DNA from: UBA1822 sp963615055
GTDB taxonomy: Bacteria > Bacillota > Negativicutes > Veillonellales > Dialisteraceae
Reading direction: 5' to 3'
Assembly: GCA_963615055.1 (NCBI GenBank)
Contig: CAVEFO010000026.1
Coordinates: forward strand, 1 to 25,252
Length of the DNA stretch: 25,252 bases
Position numbers and translations under genes: made by a program. Below the pieces are notes generated by a model. The model searched no databases, had not been told where the DNA came from, and saw only the letters and a list, made by a program, of their open reading frames with translations. Shown piece after piece: positions 1 to 7,444 of this stretch. Each line of letters begins with the position of its first letter. The stretch's first letter is position 1.

Positions 1-66
1 TCCGCCATATTTCCTTACAATACAAAAGACAGCCCGGTGGCGGTCTTCCCGGAAGGGGGTGATCGC

Positions 67-156
67 ATGACAGTCTACGAATCTTTGTCACTTATGGTGA
101 CGTTCGGAACCTTGATTGCTATCATCATTTCTTTGATGATTATGCTCAAAAAGTAA
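67..156 (+). CDS. Putative holin-like type I toxin, copy 1 (29 aa)
   Basis: This small gene encodes a 29-residue peptide beginning MTVYESLSLM and ending MLKK. It has a short polar start, one hydrophobic segment (about residues 9-27) and a Lys-Lys tail. The MTVYESLSLM start is typical of the putative holin-like toxin family, small membrane peptides of Gram-positive type I toxin-antitoxin loci. A strong ribosome site (GGAAGGGGGTGATC) lies just upstream of the ATG. The -10 (TACAAT, 16-21) is visible; the -35 would fall before base 1. A convergent antisense RNA lies just downstream. The coding sequence is identical to copy 2 at 653-742. Likely role (inference from family): membrane-active peptide held silent by the antisense RNA. 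Confidence 0.8.
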   Translation: MTVYESLSLMVTFGTLIAIIISLMIMLKK

Positions 157-165
157 TTCACCACT

Positions 166-259
166 GAAAAAAGACCTGTCCAAACAGGTTGAACGACGGC
201 CTTTTCTCAAAACTAAAAATATTGGGGAAGCGCCGGCTTCGACCTCCGGGCTGTTCCAT
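166..259 (-). ncRNA. Predicted antisense antitoxin RNA, copy 1
   Basis: The minus strand carries a promoter with TTGCAA (288-293), a 16-bp spacer and a perfect TATAAT (266-271), so transcription should start near 259. It should stop at a hairpin (ACCTGT/ACAGGT, 174-189) followed by six U (172-167). The predicted RNA of about 94 nt would be fully complementary to the 3' untranslated region of toxin copy 1 without entering its reading frame. This convergent arrangement is usual for type I systems of the TxpA/RatA kind. The RNA itself is a prediction. Confidence 0.65.
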
Positions 260-270
260 GTCTCTATTAT

Positions 271-307
271 ACCCGCTTTGCCAATTTTTGCAAGGCAGGT
301 ATTTTTT
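271..307 (+). terminator. Toxin copy 1 mRNA terminator
   Basis: An 11-bp stem with one mismatch (271-281 with 290-300) is followed by a run of T (302-307). It would end the toxin mRNA. It lies directly over the antisense promoter, so both signals share the same bases. Confidence 0.6.
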
Positions 308-578
308 ATTGAGTATTGAGGGGCCGGACTGAATCGTACTTTCCTTTTGCGGCGTTTCTGTCGTGAAACTTTCTGCCGTCAGAACTGAGGAAAAGCAGAA
401 GCGGCTTCGCCGCATATTAAAAAATCGCGCAAAGCGCGTACTAATGAAGCCTTCCTTTGGAGGAAGGTGGCCCGAAGGGCCGGATGATGGGGCGCCGAAG
501 GCGTATATAAAAATCGTCGCGAAGCGACACCTGCACTGCTAACTGCTCACTGCTCACTGCTCACTATAAATACCCCAT

Positions 579-607
579 TTGACACTTCTGCCATATTTCC
601 TTACAAT
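579..607 (+). promoter_or_regulatory. Promoter of toxin copy 2
   Basis: TTGACA (579-584), a 17-bp spacer and TACAAT (602-607) give a near-consensus sigma-70/SigA-type promoter about 45 bp before the toxin ATG. The predicted start is near 614. Confidence 0.75.
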
Positions 608-652
608 ACAAAAGACAGCCCGGTGGCGGTCTTCCCGGAAGGGGGTGATCGC

Positions 653-742
653 ATGACAGTCTACGAATCTTTGTCACTTATGGTGACGTTCGGAACCTTG
701 ATTGCTATCATCATTTCTTTGATGATTATGCTCAAAAAGTAA
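653..742 (+). CDS. Putative holin-like type I toxin, copy 2 (29 aa)
   Basis: This copy is identical at DNA level to the toxin gene at 67-156 and has the same strong ribosome site. Its complete promoter is inside the window (579-607). The 29-residue product has one hydrophobic segment and a Lys-Lys end, as in the putative holin-like toxin family. Its transcript should end at a hairpin at 856-885. A second convergent antisense RNA follows. The copies are offset by 586 bp. The leader and toxin region are nearly identical (one difference seen), whereas the antisense-side DNA and distal repeats have diverged, suggesting the toxin unit is either recent or conserved by selection or gene conversion. 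Confidence 0.8.
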   Translation: MTVYESLSLMVTFGTLIAIIISLMIMLKK

Positions 743-752
743 TTCACCACTG

Positions 753-844
753 AAAAAAGACCTGTCCAAACAGGTTGAACGACGGCCTTTTCTCAAACAA
801 TTCATATTGGGGAAGCGCCGGCTTTCACCTCCGGGCTGTTCCAT
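753..844 (-). ncRNA. Predicted antisense antitoxin RNA, copy 2
   Basis: The minus-strand promoter is TTGCAA (873-878), 16-bp spacer, TATAAT (851-856). The terminator is the ACCTGT/ACAGGT hairpin (760-775) with a U run (758-753). Its sequence differs from copy 1 in two short patches (around 799-806 and near 822), while the terminator-proximal part is the same. The two RNAs may therefore partly cross-act on both toxin mRNAs (inference). Confidence 0.65.
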
Positions 845-855
845 GTCTCTATTAT

Positions 856-893
856 ACCCGCTTTGCAAATTTTTGCAAGGCGGGTATTTTTTT
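856..893 (+). terminator. Toxin copy 2 mRNA terminator
   Basis: An 11-bp stem (856-866 with 875-885, one G-U pair) with an 8-nt loop is followed by seven T. It corresponds to 271-307 but has repaired the mismatch present there. Confidence 0.65.
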
Positions 894-1111
894 ATTTGCA
901 AAATTGAGTATTGAGGGGCCGGGCTGATTCGTGCTATACTTTTGCGGCGCTTACGGCACGGCGCTTTCTGCTGCAAGAATTGAGGGAAAGTGGTATCGCC
1001 TTCGGCGATGATTAGTAAAAAATCGCGCAAAGCGCGTACCGATGAAGCCTTCCTTTGGAGGCGACCTTCCGGTGGACGGTCGCCAGTGGCCCGAAGGGCC
1101 GGATGATGGGG

Positions 1112-1494
1112 ACTCTATGTAAGAAAAAGTGTAGCAATTACCACCGCATTTCAGCAGAGGCTACCCGCGATATTTTCACATAGTGCCGTCTATCTCCCGT
1201 CGCTTCGCGACACCCTCTTTCAAAAGAGGGCTGACTGGTGGCGGCCTTTGGCCGCTTTTTTATAATCGTCGCGAAGCGACACCTCTGAAAGTCTTCTTTT
1301 GAAGGCGACCTTCCGATGGACGGTCGCCGGTGCCCCGTAGGGGCGGAAGACAGAATGCCGCGCAGAGGCATAACAAAAGCAGTATCGGTTAGTAGACAAG
1401 ATGAGTCATTCGTTTCCATTCGATTCTTTGCACGCGCAAGTGTTCAATTTCATTTTACGACCTACCATTTCGTTTTACAGTCTACCTCCCACAC
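1112..1494. repeat. Non-coding repeat field between toxin locus and tolC
   Basis: I see no credible gene here. It holds several small palindromes: GTCGC-TTC-GCGAC (1199-1211), CCCTCTTT/AAAGAGGG (1213-1230), GCGGCC-TTT-GGCCGC followed by six T (1241-1261, which would read as a plus-strand terminator) and GTCGC-GAA-GCGAC (1268-1280). The same kinds of hairpin recur in gaps across the window. Confidence 0.7.
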
Positions 1495-1520
1495 AAAAAG
1501 TCCCTGCACGAAGCAGAGGC
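1495..1520 (-). terminator. Terminator of the mla-tolC operon
   Basis: On the minus strand an 8-bp stem with one mismatch (1520-1513 with 1507-1500) and a 5-nt loop is followed by five U (1499-1495), 16 bases past the tolC stop codon. Confidence 0.7.
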
Positions 1521-1535
1521 TTTTCTCTTGTTCTT

Positions 1536-3050
1536 TTATTTTGTCTCGCCCGAAGATGTCGTCTTTTCCGTTTCCGCATTCATCGCGAGCGGTGTTTCCG
1601 CTCCTTTGTGGACGACGGCCGGGAACCCGAGAGCTTTTTCCAATGTCGCGAGGCCGACGTTGTATTCGTAGAGGGCGCTGATGTGGTTTGTCTTCGCGGT
1701 ATTCAGCTTCAGCTGCGCGTCAAGGACGTCAAGGTTGATGCCGACGCCGGATTTATAGCGAATGGAAGCAATCTTGAACGCTTCTTCCGCCTGCTCCACC
1801 GCCGCTTCGGTCGCGCGGATTTTTTCTTTGGCCGCCACGACTTCGAGGTAATCCTGCCGCACTTCGAGCGCAATTTTCTCCCGCGTCTGGGCGAGCGTTT
1901 CCTCTGCCACTTTGATGGCGTTATTCTTAGACAGGATTTTCGCATCCGTCGCGCCGCCGTCGAAAAGACTCCACGAAAGCGTCGCCGATACACCCCACGT
2001 GCGATTCTTAAATCCGGGAAATTCCGTATCCTTCCATCCGTAGTTTCCGTTGACCGCCAATGTCGGAAGGTAGCCGCTCTTGGCCGTGCGCAAATCTCCC
2101 TGCGCCGCCTTCACGCTGTACTGCGCTTTCGCAATCTCCCAGCGATACGCATCGGCAATCGCCAGCGCCTCTTCCATCGTAATGGTAAATTCCGGCTCCG
2201 GAAATTCCGTCGTCTCCGGCGTCAATTTCGTATGGAGCGGAAGACGCATCACATTATTGAGACTCGCTTCGGCCAGACGCTTGGCATTGTCCGCCGCGAT
2301 GTACGACTGTTTCGCATCGGCCAGCGACACATTCGAAGAGAGGACATCGAGCTTGGCGACAATCCCGGCTTGGTATTGCTGTTCGACATTTTTCAAATGG
2401 CCGGCCAAATTGTCCATGGATTCTTTCGCCACATCCGCCAGTTGAATCGTCTTCAAATATTGATAATACGAGGAAATCGCGGAAAGTTTCGTGTCCGCCT
2501 CTTGCAAATACAGCGATTCTTCCTTGGCGCCGCGGTTCGCCCTCGCTTTGGCAATGGAACCTTCCGCATTACCGCCCGTCCAAAGCGGCCAAGACACTTT
2601 GAGACCGTCCGTATACGTTTCCCCGACTACATAGCCGCCGGTCTGCGGTCTGCTGCCTCCGCGCGCCGCTTCCATAGAAAGGGACACAGACGGATTTTTC
2701 TTCGCCGCTGCCTCCCGCACGTCCGCTTCCGCTTCCCGATATTCATATTCGGAAATCTTGATTGCACGATTATTTTCCAGCGCCGTCATCACCGCCTTAT
2801 CAAGATTGATCGTGACCTCTTCCGCCGCGGGAAGCGTCTTGGACGGTGCCGCTATACGATTCTCCTTGCCCAAGAAATTGCCGAGCACGGCCTCTTTCGT
2901 CGGATGCTCCGTCGCCTGCCTCACCGTCTCGGCCGCACCTGTTTCATACGTCAGGGCGGGAAGCTCCGGACGCTCCGCGAAAGCCGCGCCGCCCATCGTA
3001 AGAGACGCGACGACGACCGCTCCCAAAATCTTGTATACCTGTTTCTTCAT
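1536..3050 (-). CDS. tolC: TolC-family outer membrane efflux protein
   Basis: The 504-residue product has a clear signal peptide (Met-Lys-Lys start, hydrophobic core, cleavage likely after AFA at residue 25). Two outer-membrane-efflux repeats follow, rich in long helices; for example the segment around KLDVLSSNVSLADAKQSY and its C-terminal counterpart NLDVLDAQLKLNTAKTN. This internal duplication and the length fit the TolC family, which forms trimeric channels through the outer membrane into the periplasm. It is the last gene of a minus-strand operon after mlaE, mlaF and mlaD, 16 bp after mlaD, with its own ribosome site (GAGAGGG). A terminator follows. The neighbours suggest a role linked to lipid traffic, but an efflux role with an unlinked pump is equally possible. 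The family assignment is firm; the name tolC is generic. Confidence 0.9.
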   Translation of the reverse strand: MKKQVYKILGAVVVASLTMGGAAFAERPELPALTYETGAAETVRQATEHPTKEAVLGNFLGKENRIAAPSKTLPAAEEVTINLDKAVMTALENNRAIKISEYEYREAEADVREAAAKKNPSVSLSMEAARGGSRPQTGGYVVGETYTDGLKVSWPLWTGGNAEGSIAKARANRGAKEESLYLQEADTKLSAISSYYQYLKTIQLADVAKESMDNLAGHLKNVEQQYQAGIVAKLDVLSSNVSLADAKQSYIAADNAKRLAEASLNNVMRLPLHTKLTPETTEFPEPEFTITMEEALAIADAYRWEIAKAQYSVKAAQGDLRTAKSGYLPTLAVNGNYGWKDTEFPGFKNRTWGVSATLSWSLFDGGATDAKILSKNNAIKVAEETLAQTREKIALEVRQDYLEVVAAKEKIRATEAAVEQAEEAFKIASIRYKSGVGINLDVLDAQLKLNTAKTNHISALYEYNVGLATLEKALGFPAVVHKGAETPLAMNAETEKTTSSGETK

Positions 3051-3066
3051 GTGATGTCCCTCTCTC

Positions 3067-4221
3067 TTAATACGTGTATGTCACGCCGAAATAATTCCCG
3101 CCGCCCTCACGGTTGAATGGGCGAATCGTCTGCACGGTGGCAAAGACGTGTGGTTGAATCTCAAAACTTCCCTTGAAACGAAACGTCATATCATTCGGAT
3201 TGTACAAATCGGCACCGATCCGGAAACGATCCACCCGGTACGTGGCGCCGGCCCCGACATTGCCGCGAATGAGACCCGCGTACACATCGAAAGCCCCTTG
3301 GCGTCTGCCGACCTGCGCATTGAAGAAACTCCCGCTTCCGACCGATTCGTACCCCAGCCGGAAGAATTTCTCTGTGCCGAATTGTACATTAAAATTCGGC
3401 GAATATTTTTCATCTCTCGTATTATACAAAATTTCCGCATCTCCGGAAACCTTCAGGAAATCCGATTGCGCCCCCTTACCGAGCTTATCGGAAATATGGC
3501 GCGCCTTGACGGAAATTTCCTTCGCATTCTCACTCGTCACGGCCAGATTGTCCAAAATGACACGAGCCTTAGCGCCTGCTTTTCCATCCCCATTGAACTG
3601 CGCCATCATACCGGAAAGCTGCGCCGTCATCGCGTCCACATTCCGACTGATCTCAATGCCCTGCGCCGTCAAAATCGCCAGATTCTGCGTGAGCACATCG
3701 ACATTTCCAATGATATTCTTCGCGTGCTTTTGCGTTTCCCGGTCGGAGATGACATTGTTCAATCCGTTCATGATATTCTGCGCCGTATCGGCGAGCGTAT
3801 CGACTTTCACCATGATTGATTCCATGCTGGGCGCCGCGCTGCCGCGAACCGTCATCCCGTCTTCCAAAAGCCCGCGCGACCGATTTCCGCCGGCCACATT
3901 AACGAAAGTGCCGCCCATGATGCTCGATGGCTGAATCGTAAAGACCGCATCTTTCGGGATTTCACTCCCGTCGTAGAGACGAAGCGAAAGCACCGCCTCG
4001 CCGCGAGAGACGGACACCCCGTCCACCCGACCGACTTCCACGCCGGCATAGCGGATTGCGTTTCCGGACTCAATCCCCTGCGCTTCACTGAAATAACCGG
4101 TCACATGAAAACCGTCTTTTCCAAAAAGCACCATGTGCGAGAGCTGAAACATCAATCCCGCAAACAGTAAAATCCCCGCCAGCGTAAACGCGCCGACCTT
4201 GGCCTCCGTCGACCATTTCAT
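3067..4221 (-). CDS. mlaD: MlaD-type MCE protein with C-terminal beta-rich domain
   Basis: The 384-residue product starts with one membrane anchor (about residues 10-30). An MCE domain follows (about 37-115) with the family pattern around SEAQGIESGNAIRYAGVEVG. Residues about 130-255 are a long helical stretch with regularly spaced hydrophobic residues. The last 130 or so residues alternate polar and hydrophobic positions and end in YTY, like an outer-membrane beta-barrel. Substrate-binding MlaD of E. coli is much shorter and lacks this end. A long MlaD reaching the outer membrane through a C-terminal barrel has been described in the diderm Firmicute Veillonella parvula, and this protein fits that type. 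The start codon overlaps the mlaF stop (ATGA), indicating coupled translation. Role: phospholipid transport between membranes (family knowledge). Confidence 0.9.
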   Translation of the reverse strand: MKWSTEAKVGAFTLAGILLFAGLMFQLSHMVLFGKDGFHVTGYFSEAQGIESGNAIRYAGVEVGRVDGVSVSRGEAVLSLRLYDGSEIPKDAVFTIQPSSIMGGTFVNVAGGNRSRGLLEDGMTVRGSAAPSMESIMVKVDTLADTAQNIMNGLNNVISDRETQKHAKNIIGNVDVLTQNLAILTAQGIEISRNVDAMTAQLSGMMAQFNGDGKAGAKARVILDNLAVTSENAKEISVKARHISDKLGKGAQSDFLKVSGDAEILYNTRDEKYSPNFNVQFGTEKFFRLGYESVGSGSFFNAQVGRRQGAFDVYAGLIRGNVGAGATYRVDRFRIGADLYNPNDMTFRFKGSFEIQPHVFATVQTIRPFNREGGGNYFGVTYTY

Positions 4222-4979
4222 GAAAGTTCCCCCTCTTTCAACGGACCTTCCGGTGTTTCCCAGCCATTCACAAATTGCAAGACGCGCCGATCCGCGCTGC
4301 CGTAGACTTCTTCCGGTGTCCCGACGACGAGGAAAGACCCCTCATGCAGAAACGCCATCCGATCCGCGACCATCTTGGCCGACGCCATCTCATGTGTCAC
4401 GACGACGCTTGTCGCGTGCATTTCCTTTTGCATCCGCCGAATCAGGCGGCTGATGGATGTCGACATGATGGGATCAAGCCCCGCCGTCGGCTCATCATAC
4501 AGGATAATCGTCGGATTGAGCGCAATCGCCCGCGCCAGACTCACCCGTTTCTTCATGCCCCCCGACAGTGCGGACGGCATGAGCGTCTCGATATCCGAAA
4601 GCCCCACCATGCGAAGCTTTTCGGCCACAATATGATCGATATCCGCCTCCGGCAAATCACGGTGCATCCGCAGGCCGAACGCGATATTTTCCTTAATATT
4701 CAAAGAATCGAAGAGTGCCGAATATTGAAACACCATGCCCATCCGGCGGCGCGCCTCATTCAGTTCCTCTTCGGACAAGAGTGCCATGTCCTTCCCGTCG
4801 ACCAAGACCTCCCCGGCATCGGGGCGAATCAGGCCGATGATGAGCTTCAAAACCGTCGATTTCCCGGAACCCGACGCACCGAGGACGACCATCGTCTCCC
4901 CGTCTTCAATCGAAAGATTCACGTCCCGCAAAATCTGCCTAGAGCCGAAAGCCTTGTACACATGCCGCAATTCTATCAT
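4218..4979 (-). CDS. mlaF: Mla ABC transporter ATP-binding protein
   Basis: The 253-residue ABC ATPase has a Walker A at 34-41 (GASGSGKS), a Q-loop at VFQYSAL (about 93), the signature LSGGM at 138-142 and a Walker B at 159-164 (ILYDEP). The LSGGMKKR form of the signature is typical of the MlaF/Ttg2A branch. The ATG at 4979 was chosen because AAGGGGG sits seven bases or so upstream and translation begins MIELRHVYKAFG, where the family starts. The open frame runs further upstream, but that part overlaps mlaE out of frame. It begins 11 bp after the mlaE stop and overlaps mlaD by four bases. It should power lipid movement by the MlaE permease at the inner membrane. Confidence 0.93.
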   Translation of the reverse strand: MIELRHVYKAFGSRQILRDVNLSIEDGETMVVLGASGSGKSTVLKLIIGLIRPDAGEVLVDGKDMALLSEEELNEARRRMGMVFQYSALFDSLNIKENIAFGLRMHRDLPEADIDHIVAEKLRMVGLSDIETLMPSALSGGMKKRVSLARAIALNPTIILYDEPTAGLDPIMSTSISRLIRRMQKEMHATSVVVTHEMASAKMVADRMAFLHEGSFLVVGTPEEVYGSADRRVLQFVNGWETPEGPLKEGELS

Positions 4980-4990
4980 GTGGGCCCCCT

Positions 4991-5755
4991 TCAGAACAGC
5001 ACGGACGACAGGAAATAATTCGCCGCAAAGAGCATGATGATGGAATACACGACAGACTGCGTCGTCGCCAGTCCCACGCCCTCGGCGCCGGCCGTGCACG
5101 TCATCCCGCGGTCGCAGCCGACCAGCGCGACAATCATGCCGAAAAATACAGATTTCACCATCCCGATGTAAATATCCGACGGCCCGCAAAAGACGTCGAT
5201 GGAATGGAGAAACGTATACGAAGAAATATTATCCGCGAGCGCTGCGACAATCATGCCGCCGACGATTCCAATCGTCACGCCGAAGATATTCAAAAGCGGA
5301 AGCATGAGCATACATGCGATAAGGCGCGGCACGACAAGATACCCGACCGGATCGACCGCCATACAACGCAACGCATCGATTTGTTCTGTGACGCGCATCG
5401 TCCCAATCTCTGCCGTAATAGCCGCGCCGACGCGCCCCGCCAGCACCACGCCGCACAGCACCGGCCCCAACTCGCGCCCCATGCCGATAGACACAATCCC
5501 GCCGACGGAAAAATCCGCGCCGTATTTCACCAGCTCGCCCGCAATCTGAATCGAGAGCACCATCCCGGTGAAAAGAAGCGTGAGCGCGACAATGGGAAAC
5601 GACATTACGCCCAAATCCAGACACTGCTTCAAAGTTTCCCTAAGCCGAAATGCGGACAACTGCCGCACCGCCCGGCAAAGCAAGAGAATGACGGCGCCCA
5701 ACTGATGAAAAATCCCAATCGTCCAAGATCCGAGCGATTCCAAAAATGCCGTCAA
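4991..5755 (-). CDS. mlaE: Mla ABC transporter permease
   Basis: The MlaE (YrbE/Ttg2B) family permease has about five to six membrane segments and the family motif region GRELGPVLCGVVLAGRVGAA, followed by EIGTMRVTEQIDAL. The TTG at 5755 is preferred as start because a near-perfect AAAGGAGG lies seven bases upstream, giving 254 residues. A TTG eight codons further up (5779) would leave its ribosome site too close. It is first in the mlaE-mlaF-mlaD-tolC operon, with a promoter just upstream. It forms the inner-membrane core of the phospholipid transporter with MlaF and MlaD. No mlaA, mlaB or mlaC is present in the window. Confidence 0.92.
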   Translation of the reverse strand: MTAFLESLGSWTIGIFHQLGAVILLLCRAVRQLSAFRLRETLKQCLDLGVMSFPIVALTLLFTGMVLSIQIAGELVKYGADFSVGGIVSIGMGRELGPVLCGVVLAGRVGAAITAEIGTMRVTEQIDALRCMAVDPVGYLVVPRLIACMLMLPLLNIFGVTIGIVGGMIVAALADNISSYTFLHSIDVFCGPSDIYIGMVKSVFFGMIVALVGCDRGMTCTAGAEGVGLATTQSVVYSIIMLFAANYFLSSVLF

Positions 5756-5800
5756 GACGCCGCCTCCTTTCTTTCCCAATCCTTCCGTAATTTACCCTGT

Positions 5801-5830
5801 ATTATACGATATAAGGCGGAAAAAATGCAA
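5801..5830 (-). promoter_or_regulatory. Promoter of the mla-tolC operon
   Basis: On the minus strand TTGCAT (5830-5825), an 18-bp spacer and a perfect TATAAT (5806-5801) precede mlaE. The predicted start near 5794 leaves a leader of about 40 nt. Confidence 0.65.
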
Positions 5831-6128
5831 TACCTAGTATGCTATTTTTTGCTTTTTCATTTGCGTCGCTTTGATTGTCCGACGCAAGGGTAAGATGAGC
5901 GGCAAAAGTTTTACTCTTTTTATCCTTTGCGGCAATTGCGCCGATTGCTTTTGGATGGATAAGAATGAGCAGCCGGATTTTTATCTTACTTGGCTTTTGT
6001 GGCAGGCACAAAATAACGATTCGTTATTCGCTGTTAATCGCCGGTTTTATCGGTGTCGCTTCGCGACCTTTTTATATGCATCCAAAGGCCGTCACCTAAA
6101 CTGCTATCTGCCCGCCGTTTCCCCAAAC
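5831..6128. repeat. Non-coding gap between lysA and mlaE
   Basis: About 300 bases without a credible gene. It contains degenerate copies of the CTTTTGYGGC repeat unit (around 5923-6010) and a GTCGC-TTC-GCGAC triloop hairpin (6055-6067). Short frames here are low in complexity and have no ribosome site. Confidence 0.55.
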
Positions 6129-6162
6129 AAAAAAGATGTGCCCACTTTTAGAAAGCACATCT
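6129..6162 (-). terminator. lysA terminator
   Basis: A perfect 8-bp stem AGATGTGC/GCACATCT (6134-6141 with 6155-6162) is followed on the minus strand by a U run (6133-6129), 16 bases past the lysA stop. Confidence 0.85.
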
Positions 6163-6177
6163 CGTTTAATAAAAATA

Positions 6178-7425
6178 TTACAGCCCCGGAAACTCCAATG
6201 TCGCGAAAAGATCCGCGAGCGTTTCGTTTCTTCGGATCACTTGCACGCTCCCGTCCTCTTTCAGCAAAAGTTCCTGATGACGGAGTTTCCCGTTGTAATT
6301 GAAACCCATGCTGTGTCCATGCGCGCCCGTATCGTGGAAGACGAGGATATCTCCCGTTTCAATCTTCGGAAGCGCGCGCTGTATCGCAAATTTATCGTTA
6401 TTTTCGCAAAGCGAGCCCGTCACGTCGTAGATTTCCGTCCGCGGCGCGTCTTCTTTGCCCAAGACGGTGATGTGGTGGTACGAGCCGTAGAGCGCCGGGC
6501 GCATGAGGTCGGCCATGCACGCGTCGAGGCCGATGTAGTTTCTGTAAATGTGTTTGTAATGAATCGCCTTCGCCGCAAGATATCCGAAAGGCCCGGTGAC
6601 GCAGCGGCCGCATTCAAAGGAAATGCGTGTCCCGGCAAAGCCGTCCATGAGGTCTTCGTACAATTTGCGCGCACCGGCGCCGAGAGCCTCGATATCGACG
6701 GCCTCTTCCTCCGGACGGTACGGAATCCCGATCCCGCCGCCGAAGTCGATAAAGGAAACGGTAACGCCCAGTTTCTCCCGAATTTCCCGCGCCAAATCAA
6801 ACATCATGCGGACGGTGCCCAAGAGACCATCCAGCTGCAATTCGCAGGAGATGACCATCGTGTGGATGCCGATGTAGGAAATGCCCTTCGCCTTCGCCCA
6901 CGCGACGCCTTCCAAAAGTTGCTCGCGCGTCATGCCGTACTTCGCTTCCTCCGGTTTCCCGATAATCGCATTCCCGCGCGAAAGTTCCGGGCCGGGATTA
7001 TAACGGAAACAAATCCGCTCCGGGATGAGGCCGAGTCGCTCCAAATCGGCCACATTGGAAATATCGTCCAAATTGACGATGGCGCCCATGGTCGTCGCTT
7101 TTTGAAATTCCTCGTCCGTCGTGTCATTCGAGGAAAAAACAATTTCATCCCCCGAAAGTCCCACGGCGCCCGCGAGCACCAATTCAGCCATCGAGCTGCA
7201 ATCGGCTCCGACGCCGCATTCGTGCAAAAGTTTCATTATCCAAGGGTTCGGCGTCGCTTTCACGGCGAAGTATTCATAGAAATCAGGATTCCAAGAAAAC
7301 GCCGCCTGCAGACGGGAAATGAAATTTTTAATCCCTCTCTCGTCGTACAAATGAAACGGCGTCCCGTAGGTTTCCGCGATTTCCAACATTTTTTCCGTAC
7401 TGCAAGGCAAAGCTTTGACAGACAT
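6178..7425 (-). CDS. lysA: Diaminopimelate decarboxylase
   Basis: The 415-residue fold-type III PLP enzyme converts meso-diaminopimelate to lysine. The Schiff-base lysine is K56 in FAVKATPN. The glycine-rich phosphate-binding turn is DFGGGIGIPY, and the catalytic Cys/Asp pair lies in LCENNDKFA near the C-terminus. The usual EPGR motif reads ECGR here, a small deviation seen directly. Length matches the family. AAAGGAG seven bases before the ATG supports the start. It is a single gene with its own terminator. I saw no lysine riboswitch in the 380-bp upstream gap. Other fold-III decarboxylases (ornithine/lysine or carboxynorspermidine) are possible but the C-terminal motif fits LysA better. Confidence 0.87.
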   Translation of the reverse strand: MSVKALPCSTEKMLEIAETYGTPFHLYDERGIKNFISRLQAAFSWNPDFYEYFAVKATPNPWIMKLLHECGVGADCSSMAELVLAGAVGLSGDEIVFSSNDTTDEEFQKATTMGAIVNLDDISNVADLERLGLIPERICFRYNPGPELSRGNAIIGKPEEAKYGMTREQLLEGVAWAKAKGISYIGIHTMVISCELQLDGLLGTVRMMFDLAREIREKLGVTVSFIDFGGGIGIPYRPEEEAVDIEALGAGARKLYEDLMDGFAGTRISFECGRCVTGPFGYLAAKAIHYKHIYRNYIGLDACMADLMRPALYGSYHHITVLGKEDAPRTEIYDVTGSLCENNDKFAIQRALPKIETGDILVFHDTGAHGHSMGFNYNGKLRHQELLLKEDGSVQVIRRNETLADLFATLEFPGL

Positions 7426-7444
7426 GTTTGACTCCTTTGTGTAA

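Larger units (their letters stand above)
1..1111. repeat. Tandem duplication of toxin locus plus repeat field
   Basis: Bases 1 to about 492 correspond to 587 to about 1111. Each unit holds the toxin, the antisense RNA, then a run of small hairpins. In unit 1 these are GCGGC-TTC-GCCGC (401-413), CGCGC-AAA-GCGCG (426-438), CCTTCCT/AGGAAGG (450-467) and GGCCC-GAA-GGGCC (469-481). Between the units (516-566) lie a GTCGC-GAA-GCGAC hairpin and four ACTGCTN heptamers. Confidence 0.8.

Noticed and set aside
1..1111. Insertion sequence as the cause of the duplication
   Set aside because: No transposase frame and no terminal inverted repeats at the unit ends were seen.
1401..3116. 571-codon open frame on the plus strand opposite tolC
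   Set aside because: It is antisense to a clear TolC gene. The product is Arg/His/Phe-rich without domain features, as expected for a shadow frame; no ribosome site.
5755..5779. Upstream TTG (5779) as the mlaE start
   Set aside because: The GGAAGG before it is only one base away, while AAAGGAGG is ideally placed for the TTG at 5755.
6136..7431. 431-codon plus-strand frame opposite lysA
   Set aside because: Shadow of lysA with Arg/His-rich nonsense composition and no start signal.
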